Source of the DNA: Atherinomorus stipes
Lineage: Eukaryota; Chordata; Actinopteri; Atheriniformes; Atherinidae
NCBI GenBank assembly: GCA_023101725.1
Contig: JALJCO010001037.1
Coordinates: 1-64,000, forward strand
Direction of reading: 5' to 3'
Length of the DNA: 64,000 nt
Shown: positions 48,137 to 59,528 of the stretch, piece by piece
Layout of the letters: every line of letters begins with the position of its first letter
How positions within the stretch are numbered: position 1 is the first letter of the stretch
Notes under the pieces: model-generated
Databases searched by the model: none
Seen by the model: the letters and a program-made list of their open reading frames with translations, nothing else
What the model was told of the DNA's origin: nothing
Translations under genes and position numbers: made by a program

Positions 48137-48613
48137 GAGCTTTTACAATACTGAATTTCCCTTCGGGGATGAATAAAGTATTTTTCATTTTCATTTTCAT
48201 TTTCATTCATTCATTCATTCATTCATTCATTCATTTAATTTCATCGAGAAGGGTTTAGCTGGCCGAGATTAGGCTACCCTGCGCAGGTGCAGTGTAAACC
48301 TCGCATCAGGGACGCACATTCTAGCAGCTATTCATGATAACTTATCCATAATTCTCCCATGTTGAAACTTTTACTGAAAAAGTGAAATAGCAGGGTTGAA
48401 AGTATTTATACTCCATTACCATGCAGCTTCGTCATTTCTATGAAGAGCACAGTGTTGTGTTGTTTTCTCCAGATAACAAGATAATTAAGGTGGGCTCAAA
48501 AGTCTGCGTTTAGTGATACAGCTGATTGATTGATCAAAATAGACCGGAAGCCGGGAGAGATAAATTCATGGATATGTGTGGGATTCTATGAAAGAGTGTG
48601 AACACTTCGCTAT
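46507..48613 (+). mobile_element. truncated second left arm of element E
   Basis: This repeats 14,693-15,622 of E's left arm, again flanked by GTAC on the left, with a LINE inserted at 47,052. It stops abruptly at 'cacttcgctatttt' (about 48,613), where TRIM 3' sequence begins. It shows that the duplicated unit includes part of E and marks the right-hand breakpoint. Confidence 0.7.
47052..48210 (+). mobile_element. Rex1/CR1-type LINE fragment inserted in an ATTC run
   Basis: 5'-truncated. Reverse transcriptase parts are visible: GAPQGTVLSPFLFTLYT, YSDDSAVVGCI (catalytic position Y-S-D-D), WCSNNQLILNTSKTKEM and YKYLGVQLDNRLDWK, then the C-terminal region after a frameshift near 47,745. A long poly-A run lies at about 48,104-48,134. 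The tail 'gaataaagtatttttcattttcattttc' runs into (ATTC)n. The target in E's arm is itself an (ATTC)n run. Confidence 0.65.
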
Positions 48614-48617
48614 TTTC

Positions 48618-48664
48618 GGGTTTATGGTTCTGGATCCAGTGCTGAGTTGCGTAAAGTGAAGTAA
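48618..48664 (+). pseudogene. 3' remnant of a TRIM gene (end of B30.2 domain)
   Basis: Only about the last 15 codons survive (ending SGSSAELRKVK-stop), matching the ends of the TRIM genes at 54,391 and 61,198. The sequence downstream to about 49,735 matches the 3' flank of the TRIM gene at 52,727. The rest of the gene has been replaced by element E sequence at the junction near 48,614. Confidence 0.7.
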
Positions 48665-49735
48665 ACATATTTTCTGTGTTTGTTGCTGAGAGTTCATTGT
48701 TGTGATGTCTCTGCTCTGCTGTTCTGTTGTTTACTTGACATTTTTTTATTTGCTGGTTTTTCCTGTTTGTTTCTTTTTGGAGGAAATCACTGCTAATGAT
48801 GATTTTTATTTCCATCAATATTTCTCCACATGAAAATCTGAACTTCTCTGTTCTCTAAATATTTGTTGAATATTTGTATTGATGTATTTGTATGTTGTTG
48901 TTTTTCTTCCACTTCATGGAGCCAAACAGAGAAACCAGCAGACCTTCCTTCATCACATTATTTTACTCTCAACACTTTGGAAATGTAAAAATCATTTTCT
49001 ACTTGCAATTACTGTCACTTGTTCTAGAGATCAGATGTTTTTGTTTTTCTAAATCAACAAACAAATAAGGTATCTAATGATGAGATGTTCAGAAACGCTC
49101 ATTTCCAGGATCAGAATAAATGAGATCATTCATCATGTTTAATGTGAGAACAAAGTCACTTTTTCCAAACAAATAAACTTTGAAAGAATGAACAAAGTAT
49201 TTTCTTTTGTCTTCATTTCAGTATTTCTGTGAAATCTGATGGAGAAAATGTCAAACTAATATGAGGGTATAACTGAGGCAGTTTTCCTGGAACAGCAGAA
49301 AGTAATAAATAAAGCATTTTTTCTTCTAGAATGATTTCCTTTATTCTACATCTAACATGAAGAAGTCAGAGTGTTTGGAAACTTCAATCTCACATCTACA
49401 AGTTCTACTTCCAGCCTGAAAGCTGATGTGAAGACTGTTTGTAAGCTGGAAAGTATTCTCTCCCATCTTTCCCAGCTTCCCTGAATGCAGCATCAGTGCT
49501 GCAGGTTGTGACTCCTGTGAACAAACTGACACAGTGTGATATTACAGATATTTCAGTCTCTCTTTACTGATGTTGTTGAAGCTGCCAAAGGCTCAGGGAA
49601 GTTTTTCCACGTCTTCCTGCAGGTTCACAACTGAAATCTGGAAACTGATGCACCACAAGAGGGAGCCTTCATCCTGCTAACAGGGAGGAAGAGGGAGGGG
49701 GAAGCTCCTCAACTCACTTTGTCCACGTTTTACAT
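48665..49735. repeat. duplicated TRIM 3' flank, first copy
   Basis: Near-identical to 54,392-55,410 and, for its first about 330 bp, to 61,199-61,528. It contains AATAAA signals (for example in 'caaataaactttg') and no convincing gene. A 63-codon minus-strand frame kept in both long copies is explained by the duplication. Confidence 0.6.
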
Positions 49736-51263
49736 TCTGACAGCTTTTCTCTTTATTTACTTCCTCTTTATTTTATTCATCTATTATAACAAAGAGCTAG
49801 ATAAAGAACTTCATCTGCTCAAATCACCAGTTTCATTTAATATTTTATTAATTTCAGAAATGTTTTACTGCAGATAAAAAAGAAAAAAAATCAATCCTAG
49901 TAAATTATATGAAACAGCAAACTGGTTACCAGTTACTTTCTGTCTGTTTCCAGTTCACAGACAAGAAAGAAATCTGTTTATCAACTTTTTTTAGTAAAAT
50001 TATCAGGAAAAGTTTCAGTTTCAGACTTCAACATTTAATCTCAGCCACTATTTTATTCTCTGCATGAAATCATGTTGTAATTATTTTAATCTGTCACATG
50101 TAATCTGGATTTTTCATCAGTGATTTTGCTGTTCATGAAATAAAATGACATCTTGTATGAGGCCTATATGCTGTGAAATGATTTGTGTTTGAATTATAAT
50201 GAAATTTCTGAAATGTTGCATCATGTCTGATATTGTATATTTTACATTTTACCCAATGATTTCCTTTTATTTGGATCAAGATTCTGACAAATGAAAATAT
50301 GATGAATGTTCTCAGATAAATATATTAAATGAAGAAAAGTCAAATCAGCATCTGAGATAATTGCAGAAAGAGAAATAAAAGATGAAGATATGAGCTAATA
50401 TTTGAATGAATGTAGTGAATGAAGCAACATTTCCTCTGGTCTTTAGATGTGTGGGGACCTGTTGCTGCAGACGTTACTGAAGTGAATGAAAATCTCTGTC
50501 AGACTGAAGAGAAACTTTCCTCTTCACACATTTCTGACTGAGAAAGGAAACCTGTTGGGGGGGCGCGTCAGAAAAGCTTTTAGAAACCAAACTGCAGCTT
50601 CTGGATCAGTTTGGTTTCCATCTTAAAATCTCCCTATAAAACACTGGTGCAAAGTTACCTTCATCTTTTATTTACAATTTCTCTGATTTTTATTTGAGAT
50701 CAATGATAAATATCCAGTTTAAAGCTGCGTTTAACATCTTCTGACCACTAGAGGACAGAAAGATCCAGAAGGAAACTCAAAGCAGGGATCATCTACATCA
50801 TCACAACGTCTCATGTCAATAACAGACAGTTGGAGCAACATTGTCCTCCTCACAGAGACTTTTTTGTGTCCAACTCTTGAACATGAGTGGAGTCTCAGCT
50901 GCATGTGCTGGTCCCAGCTGGCTACTTGTGCTTTCTGCTGCAGGTTTCCAGTGCTGATAGATCCTGCTCAGATGTTAGAGGCTTGATAAAAGACTCATTA
51001 AAGGTTCCTAGTTATCCTCAGCAACACACATTCAGCTCATTTTAACTGGAGCTCCGAGTCACCGGAAAGTCCACATGGATTCTTTAGGAGACTTTCAGAA
51101 CCAGAACCAGATCTGATCTGATCCAGTCCAAGTCCTGCTCATCATGATCCACACTAACCCACTAAGACCTCTGCTCCTGCTCCTCAGCTTTCAGGATGAT
51201 CCAGAGTTAAACCCACATAAAATGATGTTTAAATGGAAGTCAGATCATTCCAGATCAATGCTC
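49736..51263. other. intergenic stretch upstream of TRIM gene, no gene seen
   Basis: AT-rich unique-looking DNA. Short frames only, and no bounded repeat recognised. Confidence 0.4.
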
Positions 51264-51955
51264 CTTTGTAGGGAAGTCTGGAAAAACTAGTCCATGCATT
51301 CATCTTCAGTCGGCTTGACTACTGTAACAGCGTCTTTACTGGTCTACCTAAAAAATCAGTTAAACAGCTGCAGCTCATTCAGAACTCTGCTGCCCGAGTT
51401 CTCACAAAGACCAGAAAAGTGGACCACATCAGTCCAGTTCTCAGGTCTTTACACTGGCTGCCGGTCCATCAGAGAATAGACTTTAAAGTTCTGCTGCTGG
51501 TCTATAAAGCTCTGAATGGTTTAGGCCCAAAATACATCAGTGACCTCTTGACCCAGTATGAACCTACAAGACCCCCTCAGGTCATCTGGATCCGGCCTTT
51601 TATCAGTTCCCAGAGTCAGAACCAGACATGGAGAAGCTGCGTTCAGCTTCTATGCTCCACATGTCTGGAACAAACTCCCAGAAAGTCTCAGATCAGCTGA
51701 AACACTTAGTTTATTTAAATCCAGGCTGAAGACCCACCTGTTCTCAGCTGCTTTTACGTAGATTTTATTCAAAAGTTAAAATCCGCACGTCTCTGTATTC
51801 TCTCTTTTTAATCTTAAATGCTTTTAATTTTGAATCATGCTTCTAATTGTTTTTTTTCTCTCCCTTTTGCTTATAATGTTTTATGTAAAGCACTTTGAAT
51901 TGTTCTGTACATGAAATGTGCTATACAAATAAACTTGCCTTGCCTTGATGTGTCC
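51264..51955 (+). mobile_element. L2-clade LINE 3' fragment
   Basis: This is the C-terminal end of an L2-type ORF: 'RLDYCNSVFTGLPKKSVKQL', 'LHWLPVHQRIDFKVLLLVYK', 'LNGLGPKYISDLL', 'APHVWNKLPESLRSAETL', with one frameshift near 51,575. The tail 'aaagcactttgaattgttct ... ctatacaaataaacttgcct' ends in short TTGCC-type repeats. A similar tail piece lies at 57,385-57,450. Confidence 0.7.
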
Positions 51956-52270
51956 AGCATCAGTTGTGGATCCACCAAGTCAACATAAAGGCTTTTTCTC
52001 AAACTGCCCTTCACATGAACTCACCTTGTTTCTACCATAAAGACACACAGCAGTGTAAAAAGTATTGAATTTCTCATGTAATGCCTTGTATCTTGTTCAG
52101 CTGAAAGATGTTTGGCAGTGCCTAAGAGGACTTTGTAGTGCCTGCAGTTAAAATCATGTGGTTGTGGGGAAAAGCAAAACTTATTCAAATGTAATTTGAT
52201 GTCATTCAACTCAATAATATCAATAAAAAGTTGTAAAGCAGGTCTGAAGGAGGATTTATTTCCTAGGACA

Positions 52271-52283
52271 TTTTCACTTTTCT
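52271..52283 (-). promoter_or_regulatory. IRF-type site upstream of TRIM gene A (candidate)
   Basis: The minus strand reads AGAAAAGTGAAAA, close to interferon-regulatory-factor sites. It lies about 445 bp before the start codon at 52,727. A single motif match, so weak evidence. Confidence 0.25.
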
Positions 52284-52726
52284 ATCTGGGAATTTCACGT
52301 GCAGTTTCTTCTGGTGAAGTCCTGAATATTCCACTTTAAATCAACAAAAATCAAATCCAAGTCAGATTATCATCATCTCCAATGTGGGAATGTGTCTGCA
52401 GTCAGTTTTCTTCTAAATAAATGGCTAAAAGTCAGAAGGTCAACGTCATCATGAGTTGTGTTTAAAGTTGTGTTTAAAGTCATTTCCTGTTTCCTGTCCT
52501 GTTTTTATCTCTGTACAGACAGTAAAACAACTCCATTTTATGACTTACTGTAAGTTCTTTAAGGTCAAAGGTTCTTTCTGTGGTCATATATCTGACACTC
52601 CCTCCATCTTCTTCCTCCCAGTCACATCTACATTGTTCAAGTTCAAAGTCTTGATAGTGAACGAACTGCCAGGTGTCATTCACTGCAGAAACATTGGCAA
52701 GTTGGTCGCTGCTACTAAGAGCTGAA

Positions 52727-54391
52727 ATGGAGCAGAAAGGAGATCATCTGGACCAAGAAACCTTCTCTTGTTCCATCTGTCTGGATCTACTGAAGGATCC
52801 GGTGACTATTCCCTGTGGACACAGTTACTGTATGAACTGTATTAAAAACTTCTGGGATGGAGAGGATCAGAGGAAAATCTACAGCTGCCCTCAATGCAGG
52901 AAAACCTTCAAACCGAGACCTGACCTGGTGAAAAACATCATGTTTGTAGCTTTAGTGGAGCAGATGAAGAAGACTGGACTCCAAGCTGCTCCTGCTGATC
53001 ACTGCTATGCTGGACCTGAAGATGTGGCCTGTGATTTCTGCACTGGAAGAAAACTGAAAGCCATCAAGTCCTGTTTATTCTGTCTGGCCTCTTACTGTGA
53101 GAAACACCTTCAGACTCATTATGAATCACCTACATTCAAGAAACACCAGCTGGTGGAGCCCTCCAAGAACCTCCAGGAGAACATCTGCTCTCGTCACGAT
53201 GAGGTGATGAAGATGTTCTGCCGTACTGATCAGAAGTGTATCTGTCTGGTCTGCGTTATGGATGAACATAAAGGCCACGACACAGTCTCAGCTGCAGCAG
53301 AAAGGACTGAGAGGCAGAGAGAGCTGGAGGTGAGTCGACAACAAATCCAGCAGAGAATCCAGGACAGAGAGAAAGATGTGAAGCTGCTTCAACAGGAGGT
53401 GGAGGCCATCAATCACTCTGCTGATAAAACAGTGGAGGACAGTGAGAAGATCTTCACTCAGCTGATCCGTCTCATCCAGAAAAGAAGCTCTGATGTGAAG
53501 CAGCAGATCAGATCCCAGCAGGAAACTGAAGTGAGTGGAGTCAAAGAGCTTCAGGAGAAGCTGGAGCAGGAGATCACTGAGCTGAAGAGGAAAGACGCTG
53601 AGCTGAAGCAGCTCTCACACACAGAGGATCACAACCAGTTTCTACATAACTACCCCTCACTGTCAGCACTCAGTGAGTCTACACACTCATCCAGCATCAA
53701 TATCCGTCCTCTCAGATACTTTGAGGATGTGACAGCAGCTGTGTCAGAGCTCAGAGATAAACTACAGGACATTCTGACAGACGGATGGACAAATATTTCA
53801 CTGACAGTCACTGATGTGGATGTTTTACTGTCACAACCAGAACCAAAGAGCAGAACTGGATTCTTTAGATGTTCATGTGAAATCACACTGGATCCAAACA
53901 CAGCACACACACATCTGTTACTGTCAGAGGGAAACAGAAAGGTGACTTTTATGGACCAAGATTATTCTAGACATCCAGACAGATTCACTTTTTACTCTCA
54001 GGTTCTGAGTAGAGAGAGTCTGACTGGACGTTGTTACTGGGAGGTGGAGATGAGAGGAAACGTTCATGTAGCAGTCGCATACATGAATGTCGGCAGAGCA
54101 GGGTGGGGGAATGAAAGTGGATTTGGATTTAATGACAAATCTTGGTCATTATATTGTGACCAAAACAGTTACACATTTCAGTACAACAGCATCAGTACCG
54201 CGATCTCAGGTCCTCTTTCCTCCAGAGTAGGAGTGTATCTGGATCACAGAGCAGGTATTCTGTCCTTCTACAGCGTCTCTGAAACCAGGACTCTCCTCCA
54301 CAGAGTCCAGACCACATTCACTCAGCCGCTCTATGCTGGACTTTGGGTTTGGGAATCTGGATCCAGTGCTGAGTTGTGTAAAGTGAAGTAA
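52727..54391 (+). CDS. finTRIM-type E3 ubiquitin ligase, TRIM gene A (554 aa)
   Basis: Complete tripartite-motif protein. RING finger C3HC4: Cys15, Cys18, Cys30, His32, Cys35, Cys38, Cys54, Cys57. B-box-1-like zinc region about 102-140 (Cys102, Cys105, Cys116, Cys119, Cys124, His127). B-box 2 about 154-184 (Cys154, His157, Cys165, Cys173, Cys176, His181, His184). Coiled coil about 190-310. C-terminal PRY/SPRY (B30.2) about 385-554 with 'LDPNTAHTHLLLSEGNRKVTF' and 'GRCYWEVEM'. RING and B-box act in ubiquitin transfer, the coiled coil in dimerisation, and B30.2 in target recognition. The layout fits the fish finTRIM/TRIM16-like/TRIM25-like group, whose members act in antiviral and interferon responses. 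The ATG at 52,727 is chosen because the RING follows at the usual distance; an upstream in-frame ATG at 52,673 would add 18 residues. One exon as seen; a 5' non-coding exon is possible. Confidence 0.85.
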   Translation: MEQKGDHLDQETFSCSICLDLLKDPVTIPCGHSYCMNCIKNFWDGEDQRKIYSCPQCRKTFKPRPDLVKNIMFVALVEQMKKTGLQAAPADHCYAGPEDVACDFCTGRKLKAIKSCLFCLASYCEKHLQTHYESPTFKKHQLVEPSKNLQENICSRHDEVMKMFCRTDQKCICLVCVMDEHKGHDTVSAAAERTERQRELEVSRQQIQQRIQDREKDVKLLQQEVEAINHSADKTVEDSEKIFTQLIRLIQKRSSDVKQQIRSQQETEVSGVKELQEKLEQEITELKRKDAELKQLSHTEDHNQFLHNYPSLSALSESTHSSSINIRPLRYFEDVTAAVSELRDKLQDILTDGWTNISLTVTDVDVLLSQPEPKSRTGFFRCSCEITLDPNTAHTHLLLSEGNRKVTFMDQDYSRHPDRFTFYSQVLSRESLTGRCYWEVEMRGNVHVAVAYMNVGRAGWGNESGFGFNDKSWSLYCDQNSYTFQYNSISTAISGPLSSRVGVYLDHRAGILSFYSVSETRTLLHRVQTTFTQPLYAGLWVWESGSSAELCKVK

Positions 54392-55410
54392 ACATGTTTT
54401 CTGTGTTTGTTGCTGAGAGTTCATTGTTGTGATGTCTCTGCTCTGCTGTTCTGTTGTTTATTTGACATTTTTTTATTTGCTGGTTTTCCTGTTTGTTTCT
54501 TTTTGGAGGAAATCACTGCTAATGATGATTTTTATTTCCATCAATATTTCTCCACATGAAAATCTGAATATTTGTTGAATATTTGTATTGATGTATTTGT
54601 ATGTTGTTTTTTTTCTTCCACTTCATGGAGCCAAACAGAGAAACCAGCAGACCTTCCTTCATCACATTATTTTACTCTCAACACTTTGGAAATGTAAAAA
54701 TCATTTTCTACTTGCAATTACTTTTACTTGTTCTAGAGATCAGATGTTGTTGTTTTTCTAAATCAACAAACAAATAAGGTATCTAATGATGAGATGTTCA
54801 GAAATGCTCATTTCCAGGATCAGAATAAATGAGATCATTCATCATGTTTAATGTGAGAACAAAGTCACTTTTTCCAAACAAATAAACTTTGAAAGAATGA
54901 TCAAAGTATTTTCTTTTGTCTTCATTTCAGTATTTCAGTGAAATCTGATGGAGAAAATGTCAAACTAATATGAGGGTATAACTGAGGCAGTTTTCCTGGA
55001 ACAGCAGAAAGTAATAAATAAAGCATTTTTTCTTCTAGAATGATTTCCTTTATTCTACATCTAACATGAAGAAGTCAGAGTGTTTGGAAACTTCAATCTC
55101 ACATCTACAAGTTCTACTTCCAGCCTGAAAGCTGATGTGAAGACTGTTTGTAAGCTGGAACGTCTTCTCTCCCATCTTTCCCAGCTTCCCTGAATGCAGC
55201 ATCAGTGCTGCAGGTTGTGACTCCTGTGAACAAACTGACACAGTGTGATATTACAGATATTTCAGTCTCTCTTTGCTGATGTTGTTGAAGCTGCCAAAGG
55301 CTCAGGGAAGTTTTTCCACGTCTTCCTGCAGGTTCACAACTGAAATCTGGAAACTGATGCACCACAAGAGGGAGTCTTCATCCTGCTAACAGGGAGGAAG
55401 AGGAGGGTGA
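54392..55410. repeat. duplicated TRIM 3' flank, second copy
   Basis: The 3' untranslated and downstream sequence of TRIM gene A, matching 48,665-49,735 nearly base for base with small indels. It includes AATAAA signals and no further gene. Confidence 0.6.
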
Positions 55411-58400
55411 AGCTGTGGGACCAGTTTTAATCTGATGACTTTGATCTCTTACATCTGATTTTATGACTTCATAAACTCATGTTTGTGGTTTCTAAAAGAT
55501 ACAAATTTGTCTTTTGAAAAGTACTTTTTGTTACAATACTACAGCTGTAGCAGCTGTTTTACACAACTTTAAGTGATACGTGTTTGCTCAGTAAAAGGTT
55601 TAGTACATTTATTTGGACTGGGAGTGTCACCTGCCTGATAAACTGGTTTTATGATTTTCTTTGAGTCACATGTCAAAACTGCTGATTGTTTAACTCTGTG
55701 TACCAGTACTATGCCCTTGCTCCAGTGATAAATACAGAGTACTTCCAATGTCATTACTTTCTCCCTCCTCTCTAAAACTGTGTAAAGAAAACGTCAATAT
55801 ATTGCAAATATATTTAAGTACAAGAGGAAAGTGTGATATTTTAAACATGTGGAATTTAACAGGAAATTACAGTGAAAACTTCAATGAATTCCTCCATAAA
55901 TGTCAGGAAATGAAGCTGTAAATCAGCAGCTGCATTAAGATTGAAGAAGATTTTTGCAGTTTTTATACAACCAAGCCAGACACACAGGAATGATGGAGCT
56001 GAGCCTCCAGAGTCAGTGGTTGGAGGATGAAAAGAAAGAAATGGAGAAACAGAACAAAGAAAATGATAAAGAGCAGAGATTTTGTGTGAATATAAATGAA
56101 CATGCTACATGAAAATAAAAAGCTGAGCTCTGATCTTTCAGCACACAGACTATTCTACTTGTGAACACTGATGTTCAGGTTTGATTTCACTTTAAACAAA
56201 AACAAACTGCTGTAGGAGTGACTGACAACTGAGGACTGAGGTAGCAGCAGATTCTCCACTATATACTGATGCTAGTATTTATGTATTTCTGGAAGTAGTG
56301 GAGCAAATATTCTGTTTTAAACCACTAAGTGTAGCAAAGATGACTTCTGGAGTTCTACTGTTGTTTTCCTTTTTGTCCTGATGTGTAATAACATGTCTAT
56401 AACAGAGTTGGTTGTGATTGAAATGAAGACATTACTGTAGACCGTTCTCCTTTTTAAGTTGAGATAAATCCTCAGACCTCATGTTGTTTGAGCTCCTAAC
56501 TGCATTTTAAAAGGAGTCGACAAGTTAAGATGAGCAGCATCTTCAGATGGAAAATAATCTGTCCTGAAATCAGCAGTCTGGTTCTGGAACCACTCCTCTT
56601 GAAACAATCCTCTCTGTCCACATATTTCCTTGTTGCCTCCCTGCAGACCTGCGGTTGGATGAAGGTGGAACCAACATGTGGTGGCGTGGAAGAGCTGAGA
56701 GGCTCCGTTCTCTGAACAAACACCTGCTTTAGATCTGAGCTCAGACTAGTTTCTGTTTTAAAGAAGTGAAACTCACACAGTCGCCGTGAATCCATGAGGA
56801 GGAGAATGGGAGCAACATTACAACACTTAGCTCGTATCAAATCCATGTTTAATGTCAGCGTACATACTCTGGCCAGTCAGAGAAATCTGAGGACAATAAA
56901 CTGCTGCGTCATCATTTTAGCATCAGCATTCATGAAAAACAGGAGACATCATATTACAGACTGTTACAACCCCGGCTCAGCAAGGGGAAAGGACAGAAAG
57001 AGCAGAAGTGGTTTCAGCACCATTAAACTGTGGGTAACATGTCATCAGAGCCAAACAGAGAAAGCAGACAACCTGCTGGTTTGGGGGGATTTTTCCTGTG
57101 TGCTTGGTTTGTCTCCTGCTCCTGCGTCTCCTTGGATGTGGCTTCTAGGTGCTGATTGATGGCTCATGCAGCTGATCTGTGACTGCTGGTTTGTGTGCAG
57201 ACAATCACTCATAACACGAACAGAAAAAGAGACAAATGATCACAAATAATTTAACCAGATTTATTTTCTAAAAAGGAAAAAAAGGAAAGAAATTTCTTCC
57301 AAATAGAAAAAGAGGCAGATATGCAAAGTTTTTAAAGAAGCGTCAATTTTATTTTATGACTTCTTCTGCACCACCACTGTAATACTTTTAATATTTTATG
57401 TAAAGCACTTTGAATTGTCCTGTACATGAAATGTGCTACAAATAAAACTTGCTTTGTCTAAAGAAAAAAGGGTCAAAGGTCAAAGGTAACTTCATCAGTC
57501 CCCAAAGGTTTTTTTTTTTCAGTAACAGAGGATCAGCCATCGTTTATACAAAGCAGGACACAATGAAACCAACAAAAACAGACACAGAAGAGAGAAAAAT
57601 ACACAAGCATGAACAACAAACAGCAGACGGTGCATGTGCTCATCTAAGGCTTGGATAAAACCCGGATAAATGCATAAAAAACCATAAAGGAATAAAACAC
57701 CAATAAAAATATTAAAAGCCAGAATACAATAAGTTAGCTACATAAGTTTACTTAAAACCAGAAAAACAAAGAAAAAGTGCAAAAGAAAAAAGAAAATGCA
57801 GACAATGTGTTTCACCAGCTTCTGCTCTGAGATCCTGCAGGTGGAAAGTAGTGGAGGTTCAGCTTTATTTGGCTGAGTCCTTCCTCTCCAGACGAGAAGA
57901 ACCGTTAAAATACGGGAACTCAAGGACAACAGTTTATCCTGATATTCACAAGCTTGCTGAAAGATTTATTCCAGCTACCTGCCATGTGAAAGGCTCTTCT
58001 CCAAAGCTGAGGAGGTATTGACAAAGAAGAGCAGACTGAAGCCTCATTTAGTTTAAATAGAAAAAAAAGGTTTGAAATAAAAATGTTTGAACCCCCAAAT
58101 GCCAACATGGACCCAGAATAAGGTGTGATAGGTAAGAAAACTAACAAGCAGCATCTAGAACTTGGTCAGAAACCGTTTAACTTCATCTCACTAGTGTGTG
58201 AAACAAAGTGTGACCTCAGTGTGATTTACACTTTTCAGTGAATTGTTTTTTCTTTTAATCTTCTTTATTAAATCACTTTGTGAACATATGTTATATTTGT
58301 ATATCTGTATGTAATCATGTTTATCTGTAAATATAGACCAGTGGTTCCCAACCTCTTTCCTCTGAGGACCCCTTCATGCAACTACCAAACAGCCATGGAC

Positions 58401-59100
58401 CCCCTTCACCATCTTTGCTGCAACCATGCTTGCTTTCATGCTTTCATTTTCTGGCTTCTTGGTAACACGAGGTAACATGGTGACAAAAAGCTGCTGAAGC
58501 TCAAAGCACACACTGAGTTTTTATGTGTGTTTTCATGTTAAAATGCATCATTGTAAAATGTTTTGGAGCCTGTTTTCCACTTTTCTCCTCAGCACAGGTT
58601 TGCAGCTCGTTCAGTAAACTGCTTGAATAGAAGCTGTTATTTATGTTGTATATTAGTGCTTTATATTAAAATCCAGCCATGAAAACATGTATAGATGTAT
58701 TTTACATCTGCAGCTTCAGCTCAGGTCAAATATAGCTGTGTGGATGGACAGAGGGTTTCCATGGATATATGTGCTGATATGAAGAATGAATCCGAATCTT
58801 TTATTCATCCCAGAGAGAAATGAAAGTCTAGAGTCCTTTATATTCATTCCTGATGTAGAAACAAAGAACATGTCAACATATTAATAAAGCAGGACCTTAA
58901 ACATGATGATTGAAGAGAATCCATGTAGAAGATCGTTCAGTGGGACTGATATTATGGGATGTCCAGTGCAGGCCTGGAGGTCATCCTGCTCTCCCAGCTA
59001 GAGGTGATGTTCTGTTAGAGCTGCTTCTTTTCAGTCTTTCTCTTAGATTATTTCAAGATAAAACTACTTTATAGACCATATTTGCTGTGTTTAATGTCAC
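55411..59100. other. intergenic region between TRIM genes A and B
   Basis: No complete gene is recognised. Items seen: a 40-codon frame at 55,990-56,112 (separate entry), an L2 tail fragment at 57,385-57,450, and a hAT-like terminus 'cagtggttcccaacctcttt' at 58,339-58,358 followed by its typical 'gaccccttcatg' context. Other short frames look random. Confidence 0.4.
55990..56112 (+). other. 40-codon charged helical frame, unassigned
   Basis: The frame encodes a Glu/Lys-rich helix ending 'RFCVNINEHAT'. Around 'EDEKKEMEKQ' and 'FCVN' it weakly resembles residues 75-105 of the coiled-coil gene at 35,036 (KEKKRLDH ... KFCVNLL). Too short to call a gene; possibly an old fragment of the same family. 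Confidence 0.2.
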
Positions 59101-59490
59101 AGAAACTGAAGTTTCCACATGAAACTCTTTATGTTGGGATTCATTTTTCCTGAGTTTGAAGTATCTGTTAATATTCTCCGTCATTCTGATCTTAGTGTCA
59201 GTTTGGTCTCTGTGGAGAGTCTCTAAAGGAGAATTGTAAACAACAGTACAAGAGGCTGGAAACAGAAGTTTATCTGTTCAAAGTCTGCACTGATGCTGCA
59301 GATCATCTTACATGTTAGTTCCTGTAGACACTCCCAGCAGATATTTCTTTGTTCCCGCCCCTCCACAGATCTCTCTACATCAGGATGGGTGTGAGCAACA
59401 TGGTGGAACATGCAGCTGCTGGTAAGACTCATTTCCTGCTTCATGTGAGATCTGTTGTCCTTCAGAGCGCACAGATCCTTTCTGTTCAGG

Positions 59491-59502
59491 GAAAGTGAAA
59501 CT
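59491..59502 (+). promoter_or_regulatory. interferon-stimulated response element upstream of TRIM gene B
   Basis: GAAAGTGAAACT matches the ISRE core GAAANNGAAACT exactly and lies 26 bp before the start codon at 59,529. A second, weaker palindromic site GAAACTGAAGTTTC is at 59,102-59,115. ISREs bind STAT/IRF complexes after interferon. The closeness to the ATG implies a very short 5' leader or a role from within the transcript. Confidence 0.5.
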
Positions 59503-59528
59503 GTTTGACAGTTACTGTGAAGAGGAAA

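Noticed and set aside
49341..49532. 63-codon minus-strand frame repeated at 55,050-55,241
   Set aside because: Conserved only because the TRIM 3' flank is duplicated; no domain or start context supports a gene.
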